Shown here: piece by piece, positions 1 to 7,203 of the stretch
Layout: each line of letters starts with the position of its first letter
Position numbering within the stretch: position 1 is the first letter of the stretch
Virus record (IMG/VR): IMGVR_UViG_3300043395_001970
Coordinates: 17,810 to 81,809 of that record
From: a virus
Direction: 5' to 3' (one strand)
DNA length: 64,000 nt
Program-made: the position numbers and the translations under genes
The notes under the pieces: generated by a model
The model's database searches: none
The model's input: only the letters and a program-made list of their open reading frames with translations
Told to the model about the DNA's origin: nothing

Positions 1-1003
1 CATAAAGGTATGGATATGGATTTGATGCTACACTAACCATTTCAGGATAACATAATTTATTTGGAAGTAAGTAAGGGCAACCAACCGAAAATCCATCAGT
101 AGTTGATATACTCCAAGCTGAATATGTTTGGAATGTACCTACACCAAATTTAATTTTGGAAAGGAAATCCATATACTCATCTCTACCTGTCAATTTTACT
201 CTTTCATTCCAAGGCCTATCCACTTGTGCTAATGTAGTATATACTTTGAAATCTTGTCTCTTTTCCCAAATCTCATCTACACACTTCACAAACCATTCCC
301 ATCCGGTATAACCAGCATCTCTATGATTGAATATAACAGTCTTATCTTTATAATCAGAAACTTTTCTTGGATTAACTCTATCAACCCCCAAATAATGTGG
401 TTGAATAATTTGTTGTAATTTATCCAAAACATTTTGATTATAATGATTTGCTGCATGTTTGATTGTTAATTGCTTTAACCAATCACTATTAACTCCACAC
501 TCATCCATTTGTAACAAACCTGCTACTGAAGCATCTAACATATGTTTTGCATATGGTGCGTTTTCAGGAACTTCAAACCAATGTGAGTAACCAATAATTT
601 TTGGAGCTATGTTTGTATTATTGAATACACAATTTGCAATCTGATTTGTGTGTTCAGGCAAATGTGTATAGATAATATCCCAATCGTTATGTTTCCACTT
701 AATATACTCCATAAATTGAAGTGAATCAAAGTGGGTACGCATTTGATTAATATACGTTGGAAGGGTATATATCCGTTGGTCCACATTTGGAAAGTTTAGT
801 GACTTTACAAATTCAGGAATAAGGATTGTAAAATGTACTTTCCATCTTTTACTTATAAATGGAATAACTCTACGAAGAACTTCTACCAAGCTATCAGCTT
901 CTAAATTTTCTCTATATGTGTAATTTCCATAAACTAATATTTTGTAATCATATTGTTCATTCTCATACTTGTCTACTAAGAAATCAGTAATGTCTCTTGC
1001 CAT
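1..1003 (-). CDS. GT-B-like glycosyltransferase, 3' end cut by window edge
   Basis: An open frame begins at the ATG at 1001-1003 (MARDITDFLVDKYENEQ) and runs without a stop past base 1, giving at least 334 residues. The N-terminal part alternates beta strands and helices (YKILVYGNYTY, WKVHFTILIP). Near the truncated end, TDGFSVGCPYLLPNK is the kind of glycine-rich, nucleotide-sugar-facing segment seen in GT4-type enzymes. I infer a GT-B fold glycosyltransferase, which in phages may act on hypermodified DNA bases or on surface sugars. The substrate cannot be read from the sequence. It lies 23 bp downstream of a Mom-like gene, so a role in DNA decoration is possible but unproven. The family call is by pattern only. 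Confidence 0.55.
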   Translation of the reverse strand, partial: MARDITDFLVDKYENEQYDYKILVYGNYTYRENLEADSLVEVLRRVIPFISKRWKVHFTILIPEFVKSLNFPNVDQRIYTLPTYINQMRTHFDSLQFMEYIKWKHNDWDIIYTHLPEHTNQIANCVFNNTNIAPKIIGYSHWFEVPENAPYAKHMLDASVAGLLQMDECGVNSDWLKQLTIKHAANHYNQNVLDKLQQIIQPHYLGVDRVNPRKVSDYKDKTVIFNHRDAGYTGWEWFVKCVDEIWEKRQDFKVYTTLAQVDRPWNERVKLTGRDEYMDFLSKIKFGVGTFQTYSAWSISTTDGFSVGCPYLLPNKLCYPEMVSVASNPYPYLY

Positions 1004-1026
1004 ATTTTATTTTGTTTAATTTATTT

Positions 1027-1827
1027 TTACCAAAAATTTTCAGTACCTTCCGGCACTTCGTATGTTGTTAAATGATGTACAACTTCAGTATTAAAATCCA
1101 CACTATTTTTTGGATAGGGTTTGATTTCATGCTTCAGTGCTTTCATCAATTGTTTTTTTTCTTTCTTATCTTGCGCCAATATTTGAATGTATCGGTGCTT
1201 TGGTGGCTCCATTCTTCTCCAAAACTCTTTATATCCCTGCTTACCAATTTCTCTTTTAAGATGGTCTAAGTTACCACTACCCCACATTGAGAATACAGTT
1301 CTACTATGAATCCAATCGTATGGTTCTTTTTGTAGTGAGATACCCCAATTAGGCATCAATGCAATATCAGATGAAATACCCTGATATATCCAATTGGTTG
1401 CTTGATATATTCCACCCAAATGCTCTTGTCCAGCATCTGCATAGGATAGTAACAACTTAATGTTCTTATCATTTTCTTTCAACCACTTAAAGGATTGTGA
1501 TATAGCAAATGATTCAATATTAGAACCATACCCATCATCACAATACAAACGTGTCAACTCTAATGCATTATCTTTCGTCAATCCTTCACAAATAGAAGTT
1601 GCTGCTTTTGCTCCAACAGGAAATCCATAAATGATACAGCCAATTAGTTTATCACCATCAAAGGTACTAGCATCCTCTGCTTTGTAATAGATACCTAATG
1701 CGTAACGGCAAGAAGTCCAAGCGTGAGTGTAGTGTTTCTTAACAATAATATCCTTAGCGATATTCTTTGCTATTGGTGCTACATACACTTTACTTACATC
1801 ACAATATTGTTTACCTTCAACTTTCAT
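1027..1827 (-). CDS. Mom-like DNA adenine modification protein, copy 1
   Basis: This 266-residue protein has the marks of the Mom family, the GNAT-fold enzymes that in phage Mu convert adenine to a carbamoylmethyl derivative and protect DNA from restriction. Visible family features are an H32-Y33 pair (VKKHYTHAW), ELTRL with Arg93, and the signature SYADAGQEHLGGIYQATNW at about 128-146. It resembles the copy at 2096-2869 throughout and shares a nearly identical start (MKVEGKQYCD). The ATG overlaps the 3' end of the upstream 83-residue gene by 11 bp, so translation is probably coupled. Function is inferred from the family. The exact modification in this phage is unknown. Confidence 0.82.
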   Translation of the reverse strand: MKVEGKQYCDVSKVYVAPIAKNIAKDIIVKKHYTHAWTSCRYALGIYYKAEDASTFDGDKLIGCIIYGFPVGAKAATSICEGLTKDNALELTRLYCDDGYGSNIESFAISQSFKWLKENDKNIKLLLSYADAGQEHLGGIYQATNWIYQGISSDIALMPNWGISLQKEPYDWIHSRTVFSMWGSGNLDHLKREIGKQGYKEFWRRMEPPKHRYIQILAQDKKEKKQLMKALKHEIKPYPKNSVDFNTEVVHHLTTYEVPEGTENFW

Positions 1828-2068
1828 TTTTCTTTTTATTGGCCATAGCCTTTTCTAAGGTTGATTGCTTCTTTACTAATCTAGCTTCCTTCATTTGCTT
1901 CTTCATCATCTTATCATAACCTGGAGGAAATTTGTTCTCAACTGAAATTGGTCCATTTGGAAATTTCTTTAAATCATATTTCCAAATTGATTCAACCCCA
2001 TCATCATCTTTATACACATACTCAAACTTAGTTGGTTTATCTATTGGTTTTTCGGGCCACCTTCCCAT
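1817..2068 (-). CDS. small charged protein of unknown function
   Basis: This 83-residue protein has a very basic C-terminal third (KKQMKEARLVKKQSTLEKAMANKKK) and an aromatic, acidic middle (FEYVYKDDDGVESIWKYDL). I recognise no domain. It sits between the two Mom-like paralogues, overlaps the downstream one by 11 bp, and starts 14 bp below a strong TTTG-N20-TATATTTG promoter, so it is the first gene of the transcript that carries Mom-like copy 1. The basic tail would suit nucleic-acid contact, but that is only a guess. Confidence 0.6.
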   Translation of the reverse strand: MGRWPEKPIDKPTKFEYVYKDDDGVESIWKYDLKKFPNGPISVENKFPPGYDKMMKKQMKEARLVKKQSTLEKAMANKKKNES

Positions 2069-2082
2069 ATAATAAATTTATA

Positions 2083-2114
2083 CAAATATACAAAATTATT
2101 TTGAATCTACCAAA
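2083..2114 (-). promoter_or_regulatory. Bacteroidota-type promoter for Mom-like copy 1 unit
   Basis: On the minus strand TTTG (2111-2114) is followed by exactly 20 bases and then TATATTTG (2083-2090), a full match to the Bacteroidota -33 TTTG and -7 TAnnTTTG consensus. It overlaps the last codons of the second Mom-like gene. The predicted start of transcription is about 8 nt before the ATG at 2068, giving a very short leader. Confidence 0.78.
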
Positions 2115-2869
2115 TTTATCGGGTCCATTTTATAAACTTCATCAATAATATCTAATTCTACCTTCGGATATGGTAAGACCTCATGTTTAAGCGATTTTAA
2201 GAGTGCTTTACGTTCCTTCTTATCTTTGGTTAGAATGTACACATATCGGTGCTTACGGGGTTCTCTTTTAATCCAGAATGGGCTTGTAACCATTGTCTGA
2301 ATTATCTTTGGGTCATTCGTTCCGTACTTCACATAGGATGTTCGAGAATGATGCCATTCATCATCCTCACTCCATTTGAAACTCCAACTATCTGACCATC
2401 TGATTTTGTTACCCTGATATATCCAATTGGTAGCTTGATATACCGTTCCTAAGTGTCCAGCGTTTGGGTCTGAATAAGATATTAGTGCTTTGATGTGTAG
2501 TGCGTTTTCTCTTAACCAATCAAATGTTCTTCCAACAAACCAGCTCTCAATATTACTACCATACCCATCAAATACAAAAAGGCGTGTCAATTCTAACACA
2601 CCATCTCTTGGTAGTAATTCAGAAATAGATGCACCTGCATTTCTACCAACCGGGTCACCATAACAGGCAACTCCAACTAACTTTTCATTTACACCACTAA
2701 AAAAAGAATGTTCTTCATCAGACATATAAAATAATCCTATGGCATAGGATACCTTTGTCCATATACCACTATAATGGTTATTGACAATAATATCCTTTGC
2801 TATATTCTTATTGATTTCTCTTATTGAGAATTTGGATATGTCACAATATTGTTTACCTTCTACTTTCAT
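2096..2869 (-). CDS. Mom-like DNA adenine modification protein, copy 2
   Basis: This 257-residue paralogue of the protein at 1027-1827 has the same layout: H32-Y33 (VNNHYSGIW), ELTRL with Arg96, and SYSDPNAGHLGTVYQATNW at about 131-149. Copy 2 keeps GHLG, which in copy 1 is EHLG, and is closer to the general Mom consensus. Its ATG overlaps the stop of the HTH gene at 2866 by 4 bp. As a Mom-family (GNAT-like) protein it should act on adenines in phage DNA. The shared N-terminus points to a tandem duplication followed by divergence, perhaps in sequence preference. Function is inferred by family. Confidence 0.83.
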   Translation of the reverse strand: MKVEGKQYCDISKFSIREINKNIAKDIIVNNHYSGIWTKVSYAIGLFYMSDEEHSFFSGVNEKLVGVACYGDPVGRNAGASISELLPRDGVLELTRLFVFDGYGSNIESWFVGRTFDWLRENALHIKALISYSDPNAGHLGTVYQATNWIYQGNKIRWSDSWSFKWSEDDEWHHSRTSYVKYGTNDPKIIQTMVTSPFWIKREPRKHRYVYILTKDKKERKALLKSLKHEVLPYPKVELDIIDEVYKMDPINLVDSK

Positions 2870-3069
2870 AAGCTACCAGACCAAAATTCATTTAGATGTG
2901 CCCAAGTTTTACGTTGGATTATCTTCATTACATTGGCTGGAGAAACTTTATTGTTTCGCGCAATCACCTTTATATTTCGGTGACCCATACTCCATAATCT
3001 TCTGATGTTTAGAACTTGCTCATCTGTCAACTTTGCAGCTGGATGAGTTTGTCCTCTTAAAATAGCCAT
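2866..3069 (-). CDS. small helix-turn-helix DNA-binding protein
   Basis: This 67-residue protein is almost entirely one HTH unit: KLTDEQVLNIRRLWSMG, then HRNIKVIARNNKVSPANVMKI, then IQRKTWAHL. That order (short helix, HTH, then R-x-KTW) matches the DNA-binding module often attached to phage homing endonucleases (NUMOD/AP2-associated type), but no nuclease domain is present here. It overlaps the downstream Mom-like gene by ATGA-type coupling and lies 19 bp after thioredoxin. It could be a transcriptional regulator of the modification genes or a remnant of a homing endonuclease. Both readings are inference. Confidence 0.68.
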   Translation of the reverse strand: MAILRGQTHPAAKLTDEQVLNIRRLWSMGHRNIKVIARNNKVSPANVMKIIQRKTWAHLNEFWSGSL

Positions 3070-3088
3070 GTAACCTTTATTATTAAAT

Positions 3089-3355
3089 TTATTTTATTGC
3101 TTCGTTGATAGCATTTTTGTAAGCCATCTTTGAAGTTAGGCCTTGAAATCTTTCAATTATCACACCATCTTTTTCAACAACTACCAATGGAATTGATGTT
3201 ACACTATATTGTTGTGCTTCATTTGGAGAATTATCTACATCATATTCAATGAAAGTTGCCTGTCCATTAAATTCTTCTTTTAATTGTTCCAAAACAGGTT
3301 TTAGCATTCTGCATGGTCCACACCATTCTGCTCCAAATTTTTTAATCGTTACCAT
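3089..3355 (-). CDS. thioredoxin
   Basis: An 88-residue thioredoxin-fold protein with the active site WCGPC (Trp11, Cys12, Cys15) and the cis-proline loop VTSIPLVVV near residue 54. It is shorter than the usual 105 residues, which is normal for phage thioredoxins. The gene overlaps the preceding small Cys-rich gene by 14 bp and is downstream of the class II ribonucleotide reductase. That reductase ends in a Cys-x4-Cys tail, the substrate of thioredoxin, so this protein is the likely electron donor for dNTP synthesis in the infected cell. Confidence 0.93.
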   Translation of the reverse strand: MVTIKKFGAEWCGPCRMLKPVLEQLKEEFNGQATFIEYDVDNSPNEAQQYSVTSIPLVVVEKDGVIIERFQGLTSKMAYKNAINEAIK

Positions 3356-3536
3356 TTTCTAAGTGTTTAAATTGTTTTTCTATTTTTATGTTACCAGCCT
3401 CATGCTTTGGTTCGTAAGGACAGTGTCTACATCCACTTCCACAACAGTAGCCACGCTCTATGTGGTATTGTGGAGTAAACACAATCCTACTACCCTCAAA
3501 GTAATACAGCTCCTCTCTTTCTTTATTTAACTTCAC
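3342..3536 (-). CDS. DUF5522-like small cysteine-rich protein
   Basis: About 64 residues with the core YYFEGSRIVFTPQYHIERG followed by YCCGSGCRHCPY. The CCxxxCxxC cluster looks metal-binding and matches the Bacteroidota family I know as DUF5522, whose function is not established. The frame is open back to 3566, but that region overlaps the reductase. I chose the GTG at 3534-3536 because AGGAGG sits 5 nt before it, leaving a 14-bp overlap with the reductase stop. GTG at 3551 or 3566 are alternatives. Position between reductase and thioredoxin suggests a redox or cofactor role in the same pathway, by inference only. Confidence 0.75.
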   Translation of the reverse strand: MKLNKEREELYYFEGSRIVFTPQYHIERGYCCGSGCRHCPYEPKHEAGNIKIEKQFKHLENGND

Positions 3537-5379
3537 AAGCTCCTCCTGCACACGCAGCCTCCGCACTCAAGTCGGTGTTATCTTCCAACTCTATAACTTT
3601 ACTTAAATCAACATCTGATAATGTTTTTAAAAGTTCTTCGTATTTTTCTTTTGTACAATCTTCAAATGGTGCTTGAATATAAGTTCCACCATCATAAGGT
3701 AATACTGATAATCCGTTGTAGAAATCTTTATTTTCCCACATCCATTCACCAACTGCTTTCCACTCATGCTCTCTGATAGAAATTGTAGCAGATACGTTGT
3801 GTGTATTGTTACCACTTCTATGGCCAGGCTTAACCCACTCACCATGCACCTTCTTAACTCTTTCTAAAAGTTGAAGTGGTGATTCGGTTCTAAAGATTGA
3901 ACCTTCCGGTGCTTTTTGTGGAATACCAATTACTGCGGTATCATGTGGTCTAAAGTATTCATCTTCTACCAATTCAGGATGATGCAATACTAAGTGTGAA
4001 TAGATACTTTCGTTTTTACCTACTCTTACTCTACGAATGTAATACTCATTGTGCCAAGCGTGAATACCAGATGATGTACCCAAAGTTAATGATGTAGTTC
4101 CAGCAGGCTTTACAGTTGTACATCTTGCTGAAGCGTTGATACCAATTATTTCCGCTACTCTTTTATTTTCTTCTTTCACAACTTTAGCTGCTGCTTTCAT
4201 ATCATGCTTTAGAATAGCACCACTACCAATACCTGTCATAGATACACCAATAAGTGCATCCTTTTCAGTTGTTCTTTGCCAAATTGGTCTTAGGTAATGG
4301 AAATCAGTATAGCCGGCTTGTAATGTTCCGATGAATGATGCTGCTTTTACTCTAGCTTCTAAATCAGCTTGGTCTATAATATCACTTACATTTACTTCAC
4401 ATAAGTTACAAAACTGATAAGGTCTTAATGCAATCTCACAACAAGGATTAGTTCCCCAATCTTTATCGTTTGATAAGTAGATACCAGGTTCACCTGCTCC
4501 ACTTGCTTCAATTCTTTTCCACAAATCCATAAAGTATTCTTTTGTGATTTTGTGTCTCATCAATACTGCTGAGTTGTTTGCTCTACCTCTTTGTGGATTT
4601 GTTTCCCACCATGCACCACTCTTACAACTAATCATCTTCTCATCGGTTGCTGAGAATAATGAAATAAGAGCTGCTCTACGAATACCACCTGCTAATACAG
4701 CATCAGCGATGTGGCAAATAATATCATGCACTTCAATTGGTTCTAATTTATCACCATCTTTGTGTGCATCTAAAATACCTTCTACTTTAATCAAACACTC
4801 TTTAAGTGGTTGTGGACCAGGTGCTTTACCACCCGATGTAATTAATCTTGCTCCTTTTGGTCTAATATCTCTGAAATCAAATACAGGCTTACTACCACCA
4901 AAGAAATAAGCTTTTACCAGTACCTGTACTGCATCTGCCCAACCTTCAATAGAATCACCTACTAAAAATCTTCTTGTCTTATCAGCGTTTGGTTTTCTGA
5001 TTTCAGGCAATTGGTCTACATGATGTTTTTGAACTGAATAACCTACACCAGTACCACCCAATAATAAGAACATAATTTCTGCAAATACTCTCCAATCATC
5101 AGCTGGTGCGAATGCACAATTATAAATTCTATTTGGGGAAATTTCAATTGGTTTGCCTGCAAATTGCATAGAACGCATTGAAGGTAAAACCTTTTTATCG
5201 TACACAAATTTGTAGTTCTCTTTAATCTCTTTCTTTAAGTTTGGATACTTCTTAATATGCATTTCCATATTACGAGTTACCAATTCTTCCCATGTTTCCC
5301 TTCTTTGTAATTCAGGAACGTACTTAGCGTATTTCATATACACTGTAATGTCCGATAAAATTTTTGTTGAAATGTCCAT
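3523..5379 (-). CDS. nrdJ: class II adenosylcobalamin-dependent ribonucleotide reductase
   Basis: This 618-residue reductase is of the monomeric NrdJ type. Signs include NRIYNCAF with Cys88 (one of the redox pair), LLLGGTGVGYSV near 105, the catalytic loop NPCCEIALRPYQFCNLCEVN near 311-330 carrying the thiyl-radical and partner cysteines, and a C-terminal ACAGGACEVK tail whose two cysteines pass electrons from thioredoxin. No NrdB-like or glycyl-radical partner is visible, as expected for a B12-dependent enzyme. It is shorter than the 739-residue Lactobacillus enzyme. It works oxygen-independently and needs host or imported cobalamin. Thioredoxin lies two genes downstream. Its leader is unusually structured. 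Confidence 0.9.
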   Translation of the reverse strand: MDISTKILSDITVYMKYAKYVPELQRRETWEELVTRNMEMHIKKYPNLKKEIKENYKFVYDKKVLPSMRSMQFAGKPIEISPNRIYNCAFAPADDWRVFAEIMFLLLGGTGVGYSVQKHHVDQLPEIRKPNADKTRRFLVGDSIEGWADAVQVLVKAYFFGGSKPVFDFRDIRPKGARLITSGGKAPGPQPLKECLIKVEGILDAHKDGDKLEPIEVHDIICHIADAVLAGGIRRAALISLFSATDEKMISCKSGAWWETNPQRGRANNSAVLMRHKITKEYFMDLWKRIEASGAGEPGIYLSNDKDWGTNPCCEIALRPYQFCNLCEVNVSDIIDQADLEARVKAASFIGTLQAGYTDFHYLRPIWQRTTEKDALIGVSMTGIGSGAILKHDMKAAAKVVKEENKRVAEIIGINASARCTTVKPAGTTSLTLGTSSGIHAWHNEYYIRRVRVGKNESIYSHLVLHHPELVEDEYFRPHDTAVIGIPQKAPEGSIFRTESPLQLLERVKKVHGEWVKPGHRSGNNTHNVSATISIREHEWKAVGEWMWENKDFYNGLSVLPYDGGTYIQAPFEDCTKEKYEELLKTLSDVDLSKVIELEDNTDLSAEAACAGGACEVK

Positions 5380-5399
5380 AATTGTTTAAATGTTAAAAT

Positions 5400-5459
5400 G
5401 TGAGTAAATATTTTTTCAGGAAAACCTGAAAATAAAAAAATAAATATGTGGTCACTCAC
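5400..5459 (-). promoter_or_regulatory. structured leader of the reductase mRNA
   Basis: About 20 nt before the reductase ATG, GTGAGT/ACTCAC (5454-5459 with 5400-5405) encloses an 8-bp hairpin TTTTCAGG/CCTGAAAA with a T4 loop (5413-5432). No T-run follows on the minus strand, so it is not a simple terminator. It lacks the conserved boxes of a cobalamin riboswitch as far as I can see. A CATATTTATT late-like motif lies inside. A regulatory role is an inference. Confidence 0.35.
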
Positions 5460-5475
5460 CAAACAACATACTTTT

Positions 5476-5499
5476 GTGGATAAAAAATCCACTTTTTTT
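5476..5499 (+). terminator. plus-strand-oriented intrinsic terminator
   Basis: GTGGAT (5476-5481), an A5 loop and ATCCAC (5487-5492) are followed by seven T on the plus strand. It is a good intrinsic terminator for rightward transcription, yet no rightward gene exists here. It may stop antisense transcription arising within the reductase gene, or act as an RNA hairpin in the reductase leader. Confidence 0.5.
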
Positions 5500-5545
5500 A
5501 AAATATTTTTAGGTGTCAACAACTGACCCTATTAAAACATATGAA

Positions 5546-5564
5546 AGGGGAGAGTTACTCCCCT
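5546..5564 (-). terminator. intrinsic terminator after H1-like gene
   Basis: A perfect 7-bp stem AGGGGAG/CTCCCCT with a 5-nt loop lies 4 nt past the H1-like stop codon. The following T-tract is interrupted (TTTCATATGTTTT), so termination may be partial and some transcripts may continue into the reductase. Confidence 0.65.
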
Positions 5565-5568
5565 ATCA

Positions 5569-5742
5569 TTATGCTGCCTTTTGCTCTTCTGTTGAAGCTT
5601 TCTTATACGCGGTTACTAATTTCTTCAACTCACCAATTGCTTTTCTAGCTCTTGCTTTGTTTACTTTCTTAGTACCATTGTGCTCAGTTTCAAAAGTTGT
5701 GAATAGAGCTTTCATTTTTTCGAATAGTTCTTGACTGTTCAT
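5569..5742 (-). CDS. Hc1/histone-H1-like small basic protein
   Basis: A 57-residue protein that starts MNSQELFEKMKALFTTFETE and continues with HNGTKKVNKARARKAIGELK and KLVTAYKKAS. The segment KKVNKARARKAIGELKKL closely follows the pattern of the short histone H1-like (Hc1-type) proteins common in Bacteroidota, which have an N-terminal amphipathic helix, a K/R-rich turn and a second helix. It probably coats or bends DNA, either phage DNA during replication or host nucleoid DNA. It lies 19 bp after the helicase stop and ends in a terminator, so it closes the replication transcript. Sequence similarity is judged by eye. Confidence 0.7.
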   Translation of the reverse strand: MNSQELFEKMKALFTTFETEHNGTKKVNKARARKAIGELKKLVTAYKKASTEEQKAA

Positions 5743-5761
5743 AGTTTTTGTTTTTAAATGT

Positions 5762-7156
5762 TTATCCTAATCCCGTATTGGTATTTGTTTTATTACCAAT
5801 CGGCATTGCTTCCATATACTTTTTATGTAACAATTGTCTTTCCATTTCGGCACCATTTGCACTTTCCTTAGTTGCTATCATTCCATCTGGCGATGTTGCT
5901 GTGTAAACATCTAAAGTACCATGCGTAGTATCCATCTTCGCTGGGAAGGTGATACCATCTTGTCCGAAACGATTCTTCATAATATGCACCCTAGCGGTAT
6001 TGTTCAATTTATCTTTAGCTTTTCTACTCAAACTCATAATAAAATCTGCGTTCATTACTTTAGCGTAAGAATCTGCAATCTTATCTGCTTCAATAACTTC
6101 CGAATCAATTGCTGAACGATTGGTTTGCGATGCTGTCCAAATTGGAATTCCTAACTCACCACTCATTCCTCTTAAATCAATATACACACCACCTTGCTCA
6201 GCGTATGTACTATCGGTTTTGTTAGAATGTGATAATAGTAAATCGGCGTAATCCACAATAACTAAATCGGGCTTATTACCGGCTGCCATCATCTTTTCTA
6301 AATGAGCTTGAATTGTTTTTGAACTTGCTGCTTTAGGTGGGAAGTATTTTATTTTGAGTTTACCTCTCAACTTCTTTAATGCGGAAAGTACTTGTTCTTT
6401 TTTCTCTGCTAAATCATGCGATGCTATGTGTGAGAATACGGTATCGTATCTCAAACCAACATACTCTTGTGATAATTCCAAAGAATAATGTGCAACGGTC
6501 ATACCAGCTCTTACAGCGGCTGCTCCTAAAGCACATAATACCCAAGTCTTACCAACACCAGAAGGTGCTACTACCACTCCTAATTCGCCAGGTCCTAAAC
6601 CACCATTCATTAATTCGTTGATACATTCCCAATCAGTTGGTACAGTATCACGTTTTGTTTCATCGTATCTCTTTTCAAAATCAATAAGATAATCCATTCC
6701 CAAATCTGAATCAACACCTACTTTCATTGCCTTATCAACCAAGTCTTTGATTTTATCATAGTTGCCCGATTTCAACAAATCAATAGATTGTACAATTACA
6801 TTCTTTAAGTTTTGGTTTATACAAAATGATGTGAACTCATCTTTGATATATGCTAAATCAGTATTACCAATTTGTCCATATACTTCTTTGAGTTGAGTTA
6901 CGATTGTCTTTTGTAGAGATTGGTTTTCAAGTTTAGATACTTGAACTTTGAATACATCTAACGAAGGTACTTTATTGTAATCTTTATGATGCGATACAAT
7001 TTCATCCACTATCCATTTATTTGCTTCGGATTCAAAGAACTTCTTATGGATTACATCTGAAAGTGTATCCATCATTCGTTCATCCGTAAGCAAAGCAGAT
7101 ATTACTTTGGTCTGAAATGATTGCCCATATTTTGAAAGTGTATCTTCGCTGTGCAT
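5762..7156 (-). CDS. DnaB-type replicative DNA helicase
   Basis: This 464-residue protein has a DnaB-like layout: an N-terminal helical domain (about 1-160), then a RecA-fold motor. Walker A is VVVAPSGVGKTW near residue 190-201 and Walker B is DLVIVDYADLL near 294-304. The segment TDWECINELMNGGLGPGELG just before Walker A is typical of the family, as is WTASQTNRSA near 345. It would unwind DNA 5' to 3' as a hexamer at the phage fork, like T4 gp41. No primase domain is fused. A strong Bacteroidota-type promoter is 15 bp upstream. Confidence 0.92.
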   Translation of the reverse strand: MHSEDTLSKYGQSFQTKVISALLTDERMMDTLSDVIHKKFFESEANKWIVDEIVSHHKDYNKVPSLDVFKVQVSKLENQSLQKTIVTQLKEVYGQIGNTDLAYIKDEFTSFCINQNLKNVIVQSIDLLKSGNYDKIKDLVDKAMKVGVDSDLGMDYLIDFEKRYDETKRDTVPTDWECINELMNGGLGPGELGVVVAPSGVGKTWVLCALGAAAVRAGMTVAHYSLELSQEYVGLRYDTVFSHIASHDLAEKKEQVLSALKKLRGKLKIKYFPPKAASSKTIQAHLEKMMAAGNKPDLVIVDYADLLLSHSNKTDSTYAEQGGVYIDLRGMSGELGIPIWTASQTNRSAIDSEVIEADKIADSYAKVMNADFIMSLSRKAKDKLNNTARVHIMKNRFGQDGITFPAKMDTTHGTLDVYTATSPDGMIATKESANGAEMERQLLHKKYMEAMPIGNKTNTNTGLG

Positions 7157-7171
7157 AATTTAATTGGTTTA

Positions 7172-7203
7172 CAAATATACAACAATTTAGTGATTACACC
7201 AAA
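7172..7203 (-). promoter_or_regulatory. Bacteroidota-type promoter for the helicase gene
   Basis: TTTG (7200-7203), a 20-base spacer and TATATTTG (7172-7179) on the minus strand match the Bacteroidota consensus fully. It lies in the 47-bp gap after the exonuclease stop. Predicted start of transcription is about 9 nt before the helicase ATG. Confidence 0.82.

Noticed and set aside
5476-5499. Terminator of the H1-like gene at this hairpin
   Set aside because: The T-run lies on the plus-strand side, so it cannot terminate leftward transcription. The stem at 5546-5564 is the better candidate.
5380-5568. Cobalamin riboswitch before the class II reductase
   Set aside because: Hairpins are present, but I find no B12-box-like conserved core and the leader is too short for the usual element.
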